Shown here piece after piece: positions 9,101 to 16,837 of a stretch of DNA of 64,000 bases. Under the pieces are notes generated by a model. It was not told the origin of the DNA, ran no database searches, and was given only the letters and a program-made list of their open reading frames with translations. The DNA lies in the NCBI GenBank assembly GCA_020636075.1, contig JACJYO010000001.1, positions 124,001 to 188,000 of the forward strand, read 5' to 3'. This stretch comes from Lewinellaceae bacterium (GTDB lineage Bacteria; Bacteroidota; Bacteroidia; Chitinophagales; Saprospiraceae). Made by a program: the position numbers and the translations under genes. The number at the start of each line of letters is the position of its first letter. Position 1 is the stretch's first letter.

Positions 9101-10778
9101 CTCTGCTTTGCCGCTTGATCTGGCAGGACTGGGAGCAACGCCAAGCGGTGGCACTTTTTCCGGAACCGGGGTGCTGGGTAATTCCTACAGCGCCCCCGCC
9201 GGAACAAATACAGTAACCTACACATACAATGATGGGAATGGTTGTGAAACCTCCTGTATGTTTGAAGTAACTGTAAATCCCCTACCTGTAATGAATTGCC
9301 CCGGGCCACAGTCTGTTTGTGTGAGCGACTTGCCGCTCAATCTGGCAAACCTGGGTGCTACACCTGTCGGTGGAACCTTTTCCGGAACCGGTGTATCGGG
9401 TACGACATACGCTGCGGCAGCAGGTACTACAAATACGGTTAGTTACACGGTTACGGACAATAACGGATGCAAAAATACCTGCACGTTTAATGTGACAGTG
9501 AATCCGCTGCCTGTGATGAATTGCCCCGGACCGCAGTCTGTTTGTGTAAGCGACTTGCCGCTTAACCTGGCCGGATTGGGAGCATCACCCATTGGCGGCG
9601 TCTTTTCCGGAACTGGTGTATCGGGTACCACATACGCTGCGGCAGCAGGTACTACAAATACGGTTAGTTACACGGTTACGGATAACAATGGCTGTAAAAA
9701 CACCTGCACCTTTAATGTGACCGTATACGCTTTGCCGGTAATGGCTTGTCCGCCCAATTTGACGGTTTGCATCGATGACACGCCATTTGTTTTGAGCGAT
9801 GGCTCACCTGCAAATGGCACACATTCCGGAACAGGAGTTAGCGGTGGAAACACCTTTACACCTGCCACTGCGGGACCGGGTGTTAAAATGATTACTTACA
9901 CTGCTTCTGATATTCACAACTGTAGCAATTCTTGTACCTATACGATTCGGGTAGTGGACGTGAACGTATATGATGTTGTTGGCGGCGGAGAATACTGCAA
10001 AGATGGTAGTGGCAAACCTGTTGGTTTGAGTGATTCTGATGTTGGATTTAGCTACCAGCTCAAACACAACGGGATTCCGATCGGTGCTCCGGTAAATGGT
10101 ACAGGCATGGGTATTAACTTTGGCAATCAAACACTTACAGGCACGTACACCGTTGAGGCAACCCTGATAGCGGCACCCCATTGTTCGAAAACAATGAACG
10201 GATCTGTTGCAATTTCCATCACGGATATTATCATGAGTGATGTAATCACCCACAGTCCTGAATTTTGTATGAAAGATCCTGGTCCGGTGATTGGCCTGAG
10301 CGGATCGAAAGTTGGTGTAACTTACCAGTTACAAACCGGCGGTGGCAGCAACCTCGGCGCTCCGGTGCCCGGTGATGGCAACCCCATTTACTTTGGAGTA
10401 TATCCCAATGGCAGTTATAAAGTAGTTGCTACAAATGGAATGGGTTGTACCGCTACAACCACAGCCAATGTAAATGCACAGGCCGGCATGTGTGAAATTG
10501 ATGTTCCTGATTATTGCACCTGCAATGCACAAAACGGTTTTACACCAGTGACCATCAAAGTCTCTGCTCCGGCAGGCCAGACTTGGGAAGTTAAGGAGGT
10601 GATCGGTTTGTATGGCCCTAACCCTTACCTGCCGGTCACAGTAGGTACTCCACTGAATTATATCGGCGGGAACATGTATACCCTGGATGCGAACCGGTCA
10701 AACACAAAGGGCTATTTTGTCAAAATGACAAATGGCTTTACGGATTTGGAAATTCAGGTGGGCAACCCTTCCTGGTAA
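6144..10778 (+). CDS. Large exported SBBP/GEVED/Ig-repeat protein
   Basis: 1544-residue secreted or surface protein. In order: a long N-terminal export signal (hydrophobic core about residues 28-45); a DUF7948-like domain (about 70-290, opening RFMENKGQL); a beta-propeller-like SBBP repeat region (about 300-790, repeats such as GTYIGGSGNDY); a GEVED domain (about 795-970, DYGDAPASYG to DGEVEDY); four Ig/PKD-like repeats of 74-75 residues (about 975-1270); two further Ig-like repeats with YCKDG and FCMKD; and a final domain of about 90 residues with a CTC cluster. Surface adhesion or matrix binding is likely by analogy. No recognisable type A T9SS domain ends it, although a terminator follows at once. 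Confidence 0.75.
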   Translation: MKKTVTPSVVLMTPLKGFLAFCCKPNASFATLAILTFLATNSLFSQQKIENTSPAMQERVKETLKKNGQSLRFMENKGQLSDDAILYYFEGLNGSVYIKADQIRFVANDIEVVRNEPTTDPRAVDAKPGKEQKLKAIHSFTLKLNGANLNPDIRLGESFSTKYNFFTSEDPNDWASGVRAAKDLTLHDVYPNIDLRLYSTSDGQLEFDWILYPGADFRQVQLNFDGQDKLAIDPVGNLEVGLRFTKVKFHIPESYQVTESGKIPVNMAFKKSNEHTIGFATESKIDTRYPLVIDPILSWGTYFDGNDSNFDQYLFAIQTDPVTRNLYCAGATNRQISTASAPYDANGYLNVISGFGSSGTPRVAIVYTISSDGSDLLDMTLYGPSTVSSGNEVVAFALSLSANRVFIGGWTEINIPLAGTPFDASRESSDGFVAVFSKDLGTLHYATYLGSSSAEDLGVTSIRALNDNSFVVGFTAEGALPAGPGAPDYITTGADLSYGGGNDMFIAKFSNYNTLDWGTYVGGSDIEAFNDLEVFPDGRVAFVGYGEGTLTEVNSAADRSTGGSDYDGIIGVLNNTGTAFLYLDEIGGDGEDYFYDVLILGEKLYFTGRAGNNDFPTPTGVYDTDYNGGSGDALVGMVDAAGSTGYKATFYGTGGTDIGNGIQQVSTTDCDGNTSSFLLVFGTVNSSGLPTQNINNEPYYDSSYNGGTDMFFGGFSGDLTTLIYGTYIGGSGNDYLGDTGNSRGANHLWIEGADLYLGTTTHSSNILPTTVTGSFDNTKSNGGDDSHILLCLTFSSIVETDYGDAPASYGTPSHTLNCQNLGIGLLLDAEASALPNAAADGDDTDGVDDEDGLALVPALTNGGPQNITVSIDNIKNTTGDTATLYGWIDFDSDGKFQRDEATSVTVASGFTGTKMLVWSAISVTGSTTGHYMRFRLTTNNLVDALGTTDVDERSVGAASDGEVEDYLATGASCTDPICPDNQVLCISALPLDLAGLGATPSGGTFSGTGVLGNSYSAPAGTNTVTYTYNDGNGCETSCMFEVTVNPLPVMNCPGPQSVCVSDLPLNLANLGATPVGGTFSGTGVSGTTYAAAAGTTNTVSYTVTDNNGCKNTCTFNVTVNPLPVMNCPGPQSVCVSDLPLNLAGLGASPIGGVFSGTGVSGTTYAAAAGTTNTVSYTVTDNNGCKNTCTFNVTVYALPVMACPPNLTVCIDDTPFVLSDGSPANGTHSGTGVSGGNTFTPATAGPGVKMITYTASDIHNCSNSCTYTIRVVDVNVYDVVGGGEYCKDGSGKPVGLSDSDVGFSYQLKHNGIPIGAPVNGTGMGINFGNQTLTGTYTVEATLIAAPHCSKTMNGSVAISITDIIMSDVITHSPEFCMKDPGPVIGLSGSKVGVTYQLQTGGGSNLGAPVPGDGNPIYFGVYPNGSYKVVATNGMGCTATTTANVNAQAGMCEIDVPDYCTCNAQNGFTPVTIKVSAPAGQTWEVKEVIGLYGPNPYLPVTVGTPLNYIGGNMYTLDANRSNTKGYFVKMTNGFTDLEIQVGNPSW
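9069..9960 (+). repeat. Four tandem in-frame ~225-bp repeats within the SBBP protein gene
   Basis: Equivalent codons of successive repeats lie at 9075, 9297, 9522 and 9747, giving periods of 222, 225 and 225 bases (74, 75, 75 residues). Each unit encodes CP....VC...LPL.L....A.P.GGTFSGTGVSG..Y, then NTVSYTVTDNNGC. The second and third copies are nearly identical at DNA level, which points to recent duplication or gene conversion; the first and fourth are diverged. Confidence 0.85.
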
Positions 10779-10810
10779 GGCACGCGCTTGGACAGTATTC
10801 TAAAAATTAA

Positions 10811-10848
10811 AAATGCTGCGTTGCTTAAGCGACGCAGCATTTTTTTTA
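10811..10848 (+). terminator. Hairpin terminator after the SBBP protein gene
   Basis: AAATGCTGCGT (10811-10821) pairs with ACGCAGCATTT (10832-10842), extended inward by GCTT/AAGC, and is followed by a T run to 10847. The A run on the left side could also make it work for transcription on the minus strand. Confidence 0.85.
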
Positions 10849-10865
10849 AACAATTCGCAGCGCGG

Positions 10866-10937
10866 TAGTCCCGACAGGAATCGAACCTGTATCAAAGGTT
10901 TAGGAAACCTCTATTCTATCCATTGAACTACGGGACC
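10866..10937 (-). tRNA. tRNA-Arg(CCT)
   Basis: The minus strand folds into a complete cloverleaf. The acceptor arm starts GGTCCCG and pairs with CGGGACT (last pair G-U). The T arm is ACAGG-TTCGATT-CCTGT. The anticodon arm GAGGT-TTCCTAA-ACCTT gives anticodon CCT, which reads AGG. The discriminator base is A. The 3' CCA is not encoded (the genome continues CCG), so it must be added after transcription. Confidence 0.93.
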
Positions 10938-10972
10938 AAAATTGCCGGGCAAAAATAGGGCTTCCAATTCAA

Positions 10973-11488
10973 TTATCGGTATTTCCTGCCCAGCTCACCC
11001 AATTCAATAATTTGCAATTCCCGAATAGATCCGGCATCCAATACAAATCGCATCAGCGTTTTCACCTGATGCCAGCCTTCATTGCCACAAGCGCCCGGGT
11101 TTAAGTGCAAAAAGTCAAATTGCTTGTCGGGGATAACCTTCAAAATATGCGAATGCCCACAAATAAATAAACCGCCTTTTGGCGGATCGTCTTGCAAAAT
11201 TTTTCGCACGCGTGGGTTATATCTCCCCGGATAACCGCCAATATGTGTCATAAATACAGGTACCGCTTCACATGAAAATCGCAAGTCCAGGGGCATAACT
11301 GCCTGAATTTCGGCATTATCAATGTTACCGTAAACCCCGCGTAATGGCTTGAAGGCCTGCAATTTTAAAACCACATCCATACTGCCGAAATCCCCGGCAT
11401 GCCAAATTTCATCGCACTCGGAAAAGTGTTCAAAAATGCGGTCATCAAGTACCGAGTGTGTGTCGGACAGCAGGCCTATTTTTTTCAT
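10973..11488 (-). CDS. YfcE/MJ0936-type metallophosphoesterase
   Basis: 171-residue cytosolic metal-dependent phosphodiesterase of the small YfcE/MJ0936 family. All metal-ligand motifs are visible: SDTH (D9, H11), GDFGS, GNID in place of the usual GNCD, THIGG and GHSH. Family members hydrolyse phosphodiester bonds in vitro; the physiological substrate here is unknown. It starts 22 bases downstream of the LuxE-like gene and is probably transcribed with it. Confidence 0.85.
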   Translation of the reverse strand: MKKIGLLSDTHSVLDDRIFEHFSECDEIWHAGDFGSMDVVLKLQAFKPLRGVYGNIDNAEIQAVMPLDLRFSCEAVPVFMTHIGGYPGRYNPRVRKILQDDPPKGGLFICGHSHILKVIPDKQFDFLHLNPGACGNEGWHQVKTLMRFVLDAGSIRELQIIELGELGRKYR

Positions 11489-11510
11489 AGATTCTTTTTT
11501 ATCGGCAATA

Positions 11511-12518
11511 CTATTCCACCATCAAGTTGCAGCCCCGTAATTCCGCCGCATCCAAACGCCCCAGAACTTCAAATGTTCCATCAGGATACACCTTCCCAAT
11601 ATCCTCTGTGGCCAAAAAACTACAGGTATCCAGGTTGGCCAGGTCAATAAACTGCAACACGCCCGACCTGCCATAAGACACCGGAGCGAAGGGATCATTG
11701 ATCTCGCGTGCAACTGCTTGCAGTAACGGCCCGGGCACAAAGCGGCTATCCATTCCAACGCGAGGTTGGCTGTATGCCTGAGAAAATAATTCGGTCATCC
11801 CGTACTCTGAGTGAATTCCCGGCACGTTGAACGCCTCGCAAAGTATGCGGTGCAACGCGCTGCGAGTTAGTTCTTCCCGTCGGCCTTTCATACCACCGGT
11901 TTCCATGATCGTTATCCCGGACAAATCCATTGGATATTGCTCCGCAAAATCCAACAATGCGAAACTTACGCCGAGTAGCAGCGTTGGAATTTCCTTTTCA
12001 ATACATTCAAACAATGTTGCTTGCAATGCATTCAAGTCATTTAAAAAAAATCCACTTTGCGCATACGGGGATAATCGGATAAAATAGTCCGCCATGGCAA
12101 CCAAAGACGACCCCGAACGTTCCAAATAAGACGGCAACAAAGCCAGCGTACACCATTCCGATGGATCGCTGTACGCGGAACAAAACCCCAGACGTGTATT
12201 TGCCAAATATGCGGTCAGGTCGCGCACCCGATGCTTCGATGGCGTTTGGCCGGTGGTTGCACTGCTTGTAAAAACGGTTTGTACATCCCAATTGCCCGTT
12301 TGGATGGAGTAGCTTTTAAAAAGTGATATCGGTAAAAACGGAATTTCCAGCGTATCTCGGACTGTGGCAGGTTTTTTACCCAGTAATTCTAAAAACCGGG
12401 CATATACTTTATTTCCAGTAGCCTGAAAGCGAAAAACTTCCAACGCAACAGCCCCGAAGTTTTCCGGGGTCAAATCCGCTATTTTTGACAATAAATCCTG
12501 TCGGTCCACTGTTTGCAT
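11511..12518 (-). CDS. LuxE/PaaK-like acyl-transferase or acyl-protein synthetase
   Basis: 335-residue member of the adenylate-forming LuxE/phenylacetyl-CoA-ligase group. It has SSATTGQTPSKHRV, a Ser/Thr-Gly-rich nucleotide loop, then TGGMKGRR and SEYGMTELFSQAY, the equivalent of the A5 motif, then a late TEDIGKV segment. LuxE activates fatty acids to an acyl-protein; stand-alone copies such as this are widespread in Bacteroidota, with no agreed substrate. The ATG at 12518 lies 41 bases from the divergent lipoprotein ATG at 12560. Confidence 0.75.
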   Translation of the reverse strand: MQTVDRQDLLSKIADLTPENFGAVALEVFRFQATGNKVYARFLELLGKKPATVRDTLEIPFLPISLFKSYSIQTGNWDVQTVFTSSATTGQTPSKHRVRDLTAYLANTRLGFCSAYSDPSEWCTLALLPSYLERSGSSLVAMADYFIRLSPYAQSGFFLNDLNALQATLFECIEKEIPTLLLGVSFALLDFAEQYPMDLSGITIMETGGMKGRREELTRSALHRILCEAFNVPGIHSEYGMTELFSQAYSQPRVGMDSRFVPGPLLQAVAREINDPFAPVSYGRSGVLQFIDLANLDTCSFLATEDIGKVYPDGTFEVLGRLDAAELRGCNLMVE

Positions 12519-12559
12519 TGCACTGAAAAGCCGCTAATTTGGGCACAAATTACAACTGT

Positions 12560-13066
12560 ATGAAAAAAATAACCCGTACACTTAGCATCCTGGGGCTGGC
12601 TGCCTTCGCCATGCTTCAATTCTGTGTGAAACCACCGGACTACCCCAATGAACCTGTCATCACCTTCGAAAGGTTATCCAAAACAACCCTGTTTCAGTCG
12701 GCATTCGGGCAGGATAGCGTAGTGATTACCTTTTCTTTTACAGACGGAGATGGAGATCTGGGCTTCAAAGATGATGCTGAGGAAAGCATATTCATTGTAG
12801 ATGGGCGCGATTCATTTCAGAAGCCATCTTACCGGATTCCACTGATTGAACAACAAGGCGCCGGTAATGGAATATCGGGCGAAATTTCTATCGTTGTGCC
12901 AACTACATGTTGCATTTACCCGCCACCATTACCGCCTTGTGATACTCTCAATGCGCCACAACAACTGGATACCGTTTTTTACTTGATCAAGATTAAGGAC
13001 CGCGCCGGTCATTTCAGCAACGAAATTCAAACGGCGCCAATCACGCTGATTTGCAGAAGACAGTGA
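12560..13066 (+). CDS. Putative lipoprotein of unknown function
   Basis: 168 residues. A short basic start (MKKITR), a hydrophobic stretch and a Cys at about residue 21 (AMLQFC) fit an exported lipoprotein, although Phe before Cys makes the lipobox imperfect. The mature part has an acidic ligand-like loop, FTDGDGDLGFKDDAEE, and a Cys/Pro-rich segment near residue 115. I do not recognise a catalytic family. The ATG at 12560 is preferred to the upstream TTG at 12539 because it places the signal peptide at the N-terminus. It is convergent with rsmD. Confidence 0.6.
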   Translation: MKKITRTLSILGLAAFAMLQFCVKPPDYPNEPVITFERLSKTTLFQSAFGQDSVVITFSFTDGDGDLGFKDDAEESIFIVDGRDSFQKPSYRIPLIEQQGAGNGISGEISIVVPTTCCIYPPPLPPCDTLNAPQQLDTVFYLIKIKDRAGHFSNEIQTAPITLICRRQ

Positions 13067-13101
13067 TACTGTATGTTTCTCATCTCCTGAAAGATAACCA
13101 G

Positions 13102-13665
13102 TTATGGAGTTGATTGTTCTTGCATCAGGTTTGTAAAAAAACTAAAATAAGTCTGCCCGTAATTGCGAACCTCCCGGAGATTTGGATGTCCGGTGAAATC
13201 GTGGTGCGGGTTGTGTTCCAAAACGAAGAGCCCCTCCGGGTTCAATAATTTTTTTTCAAAAATCAGATCCGGAATACTATCGATTGTAGGTAGTGCATAA
13301 GGTGGCCCGGCAAAAATATAATCGTACTGGTCGCTGGCAGCGGCAATAAATCGAAAAACGTCCATTTGAAAAACATGGAGGTAGTCTTCAATTTCCAACA
13401 GTACTGCAGTTTTTCGTACAAACTGAACGCAAGCGGGAAATTTATCGACATAGGTAGCGTCTGTACATCCCCTGGAAATAAACTCATAACAGTGGTTGCC
13501 GGTGCCCCCGAATAAATCCAGCATTTTCACGGTTTCAAAGTCTAAACGGTTGTTTAGCACATTAAAAAGCGCCTCCTTAGCAAAATCAGTCGTAGGCCGT
13601 GTTGGCCATTTGTCTGCAGGCGGATTAAACCGGCGTCCTTTAAATTTTCCTCCAATAATGCGCAC
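13102..13665 (-). CDS. rsmD: 16S rRNA (guanine966-N2)-methyltransferase RsmD
   Basis: 187-residue SAM-dependent methyltransferase acting on the 30S assembly intermediate. It opens with MRIIGGKFKGRRF and TRPTTDFAKEALFN, both RsmD signatures, followed by the SAM-binding LDLFGGTGN (residues 49-57). The catalytic tetrapeptide, normally DPPY, reads GPPY (residues 120-123). The start is a GTG at 13665: only two sense codons separate it from an upstream stop, and no ATG is available. It follows the DUF3822 gene by 6 bases, a pairing common in Bacteroidota. Confidence 0.88.
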   Translation of the reverse strand: MRIIGGKFKGRRFNPPADKWPTRPTTDFAKEALFNVLNNRLDFETVKMLDLFGGTGNHCYEFISRGCTDATYVDKFPACVQFVRKTAVLLEIEDYLHVFQMDVFRFIAAASDQYDYIFAGPPYALPTIDSIPDLIFEKKLLNPEGLFVLEHNPHHDFTGHPNLREVRNYGQTYFSFFTNLMQEQSTP

Positions 13666-13671
13666 GGGCGG

Positions 13672-14520
13672 TCATGAGTTTTTCAAACAAAGTAAATCGG
13701 TAAGGCAGTGTGCTTGCAGTGACTCCATCTCCGGTGGAAGTTGAATATGAACTGGTGGAGTCGCAAAACGCACTTCCCGAACAAAACGGAACAGAATCCG
13801 GTAGAGTTCAGAATCTTTCAGAATATTTCCGGCTAACGTTAACGGCTTTTGCATTGGATTGAGGCGAAATTGATCATACGCCAAGAGCACGTAATACAGC
13901 AAATCGGAAGGTGTTGAAAAGTGGAATGTATTGAAGAAAAGCAGGTTCTGACGCTCCAAAACAGCAATCTGCGCCATCTTGGCGCGCAGGTTAACAAAAA
14001 CAGTGTGTTCTGAAACAGCCGCCAATTTGCGGACGTAGCGCAAAACCGGGGTGACATTGTGCCGAAAACGGGCATCCGGGAAAAAATCCGAAAATAAACG
14101 GGCCTGGCTTTTTTCAGTAGCGCAAACCAGATAGGCATCAAACTCGGGCAGCTCTTCGTAGCTATACATGTATTCGCCAGGCGGTAAGACCAGATGAAAG
14201 TAGTCTGGTAGTTTGCCGTGTTGAAACAGCCGGCGTGGGATCAGCGTGATATTAGGGTGGGATAAAGCAACATGTTTTTGTCCAAAAGGCAATTGGAAAA
14301 TTGGCTCCTGTTTCAAAATGGTACGCACCTCGCGTTCTGCTTGTTCGAATGACTTGGGCAAATGTGGGTATTCCCAGTTTTCGAGCGCAAGCAGTTTGTC
14401 ATGATTATCAACTGCTATAGCCGATAAACTTTCGCTACCAAGTATGCCAATAAACGAGCAATGCGGCGCTTTGGCAGTATTTAATTGGCTATCCTTAAGT
14501 TCGAGGCTGTGCAATGCCAT
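13672..14520 (-). CDS. DUF3822 family protein
   Basis: 282-residue cytosolic protein of the DUF3822 family, whose fold resembles the ASKHA/PilM-like ATPases according to family descriptions; no function is established. Recognition rests on the overall sequence (for example GILGSESLSAIAVD near residue 25 and VNLRAKMAQIAVL near 180) and on its place immediately upstream of rsmD, a conserved neighbourhood in Bacteroidota. The two genes are almost certainly one transcript. Confidence 0.7.
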   Translation of the reverse strand: MALHSLELKDSQLNTAKAPHCSFIGILGSESLSAIAVDNHDKLLALENWEYPHLPKSFEQAEREVRTILKQEPIFQLPFGQKHVALSHPNITLIPRRLFQHGKLPDYFHLVLPPGEYMYSYEELPEFDAYLVCATEKSQARLFSDFFPDARFRHNVTPVLRYVRKLAAVSEHTVFVNLRAKMAQIAVLERQNLLFFNTFHFSTPSDLLYYVLLAYDQFRLNPMQKPLTLAGNILKDSELYRILFRFVREVRFATPPVHIQLPPEMESLQAHCLTDLLCLKNS

Positions 14521-14562
14521 TACGGGAAGGTATGATACTTATAACCCCGTAAAGATGCAAAA

Positions 14563-14976
14563 TCAATTTTTAGTCGGGGTAGCGGATCCACCAATTTTAC
14601 ATGAACCGTTGTATCGTGCGCCTTCTTCAACGATCATGGAGCGGGCAGAAATATTGCCTTCGATCTCCGCTGTTTCCATCAAATGAAGTACCTCAGAAAT
14701 AAAGACATCACCTTTAACCTTGCCTCGCACAGCAGCATCGCGTGCATGGATATTACCCTGTACATAGCTGCCTTCGCCCAGCACAAGTCGCTTATCCACC
14801 GTTACCTCACCATGGACGGAACCATCCAGTCGTACATTATCCGAACACGCAAATTTCCCTTCAATTACGGTTCCCTTGGCTACAACAGTAGTTTGGCCGC
14901 CCTCTTTATCGGCCCCATTGCCTTGAGTCAATGCAGTACTTGGTGCTTTTTTATCTTTTGTTGTTGATGAAAACAT
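14563..14976 (-). CDS. Bactofilin (polymer-forming cytoskeletal protein)
   Basis: 137 residues with a short charged N-terminal tail (1-30), a right-handed beta-helix of hydrophobic/glycine repeats (about 30-125: GTVIEGKF, VRLDGSVHGEV, VLGEGSYVQGNI, AAVRGKVKGDV, ISARSMIVEEGA) and a short tail. Bactofilins polymerise without nucleotides and act in cell shape or in placing envelope enzymes. The length and domain limits are typical. It lies 42 bases upstream of the DUF3822 gene on the same strand. Confidence 0.9.
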   Translation of the reverse strand: MFSSTTKDKKAPSTALTQGNGADKEGGQTTVVAKGTVIEGKFACSDNVRLDGSVHGEVTVDKRLVLGEGSYVQGNIHARDAAVRGKVKGDVFISEVLHLMETAEIEGNISARSMIVEEGARYNGSCKIGGSATPTKN

Positions 14977-15154
14977 AGGGAACAGGAGGATTTAAAAATG
15001 AAGAGTTTAAAAAATGCAGATGCAAAATAGGACAAAGATTAAGAATAAAGAATCGTGCCAAAATACAGCCGGTTACCCGTACATGGGGCATTACCCGGAT
15101 TCAAATGTGTAATTTTGCCCCATCAAATTTTTTCCTGATTATCCCTTGAATAAA

Positions 15155-16159
15155 ATGGCTGCAACCATCCTTGCCATTGAATCTTCCTGCGACGATACCT
15201 CAGCAGCCGTTATCGGCGATGGCCGGGTATTATCTAACTGTGTTTCGACCCAGGAAATGCACCGGATTTACGGTGGCGTTGTACCGGAAGTTGCCTCCAG
15301 GGCGCACCAGGTAAATATTATTCCGGTTGTAGAAATGGCCCTAAAAAATGCCGGTGTAAACAAACAAGATATAAGCGCTGTGGCTTTTACCCGTGGGCCG
15401 GGGTTGCTGGGCTCGCTGCTGGTAGGCACCTCCTTTGCCAAGGCATTTGCCCTCAGTTATGATATCCCATTAATCGAAGTAAATCATATGCAAGCTCATG
15501 TAATGGCACATTTCGCGGAAGCGCCATTTCCTGATTTCCCCTTTTTGTGTTTAACCGTAAGCGGTGGCCACACGCAGATTATACGGATTGATGATTATTT
15601 AAAAATGGAAATCCTTGGAGAAACACTTGATGATGCTGCAGGGGAAGCATTTGACAAAGCCGGGAAGATGCTGGGACTCGGCTACCCGGCTGGTGCGCAA
15701 ATTGACAAATTGGCGCAAACCGGCACTGCACGATTCCCTTTCCCCGAACCCGCTGTGCCTGGACTCAACTTTAGTTTCAGTGGGCTCAAGACAGCGATCC
15801 TGTATTTTCTTCGGGATCAAATGGCTCAAAACTCCAATTTTATCGAAGAAAACCTGGCCGACATCAGTGCCTCCATTCAACAAACTATTGTCACCATCTT
15901 ATTGAAAAAACTGCGCAAAGCTTCCCGTCAAACCGGAATTCGGACTGTAGCACTTGCGGGAGGGGTTAGTGCAAATTCCGGGCTCCGCGAAGCACTTGAA
16001 AAATATGGGGGAAAGGAAGGGTGGAAAACGTTTGTGCCCCGGTTTGAATATTGTACAGACAATGCCGCCATGATCGGGATTACCGGATACTATAAGTTCT
16101 TACGCAGCGAGTTTTGTGATCAGGATGCAGCGCCCTATGCTCGGGGATTTACTTCCTAA
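15155..16159 (+). CDS. tsaD: tRNA threonylcarbamoyladenosine transferase TsaD
   Basis: 334-residue Kae1/Qri7/TsaD-family ASKHA protein that, with TsaB and TsaE, transfers threonylcarbamoyl from TC-AMP to A37 of ANN-decoding tRNAs. Visible motifs are ILAIESSCDDTSAAV at the start, the iron-binding NHMQAH (about 110-115), SGGHTQI, and GGVSANSGLR near the end. The ATG at 15155 is used rather than the upstream TTG at 15146. A weak TAATTTTG box lies at 15111-15118. Confidence 0.95.
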   Translation: MAATILAIESSCDDTSAAVIGDGRVLSNCVSTQEMHRIYGGVVPEVASRAHQVNIIPVVEMALKNAGVNKQDISAVAFTRGPGLLGSLLVGTSFAKAFALSYDIPLIEVNHMQAHVMAHFAEAPFPDFPFLCLTVSGGHTQIIRIDDYLKMEILGETLDDAAGEAFDKAGKMLGLGYPAGAQIDKLAQTGTARFPFPEPAVPGLNFSFSGLKTAILYFLRDQMAQNSNFIEENLADISASIQQTIVTILLKKLRKASRQTGIRTVALAGGVSANSGLREALEKYGGKEGWKTFVPRFEYCTDNAAMIGITGYYKFLRSEFCDQDAAPYARGFTS

Positions 16160-16300
16160 CGATTCGTTTTTCTGTATTTGCCGCATTGGAAAGTGTCGTT
16201 GCCTGTACATCGGAAATGTTTTATCAAAATTTTAACGGTCGGCTTTTACCATGCAACCTACCTTTGCGGACCGTACTATTTAAACTGAATGCCATTGCAC

Positions 16301-16837
16301 ATGAAAAAGTATTTCTCTCTTTTGGCGCTACTTAGCCTGAGCCTTCCCTTGTTTACCGCTTTCCAGAAATCAGCATCAACGCCTCCGGGCAGCATGAAAT
16401 GGTATACTTGGGAAGAAGCGGCATTATTGCAGAAGAAAAACCCAAAAAAGATTTTTGTTGATGTTTACACCGAATGGTGTGGATGGTGTAAACGAATGGA
16501 TCGCTCTACTTTTTCAGATGAGGCTGTAGCCAAATACTTAAGCGAAAATTTTTACCCGGTCAAACTCGACGCTGAGCAAAAAGAAGACATCCAATTTAAC
16601 GGCGAAACATTCAAGTATGTGGCCGGAAGCAATGGTCGTGGCGGTGTACATACCCTTGCATATGCGCTGTTGGATGGAAAAATGGGATACCCATCGATGG
16701 TTTATTTGAACGAAAAATATGAACGCATTATGATCTCTCCAGGATATAAGGAGGTTACTGATATGTTGAAAGAGCTAAAGTTTGCTGCCGAGGATAAATA
16801 CCTGGACACCTCCTGGGAAGATTATCGCAATCAATAG
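16301..16837 (+). CDS. Exported thioredoxin-family protein
   Basis: 178 residues with a signal peptide (KKYFSLLALLSLSL) and a thioredoxin fold. The active site is TEWCGWCKRMD, a CxxC redox pair, followed by FSDEAVAKYLSENFYPVKLDAE. This resembles thioredoxin_7/DUF255-type periplasmic proteins that reduce or repair disulfides. An ATG 12 bases upstream (16289) is an alternative start; 16301 gives the better signal peptide. The stop codon abuts the convergent serine acetyltransferase gene with no spacer. A TACCTTTG box at 16259-16266 may be the -7 element. Confidence 0.85.
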   Translation: MKKYFSLLALLSLSLPLFTAFQKSASTPPGSMKWYTWEEAALLQKKNPKKIFVDVYTEWCGWCKRMDRSTFSDEAVAKYLSENFYPVKLDAEQKEDIQFNGETFKYVAGSNGRGGVHTLAYALLDGKMGYPSMVYLNEKYERIMISPGYKEVTDMLKELKFAAEDKYLDTSWEDYRNQ

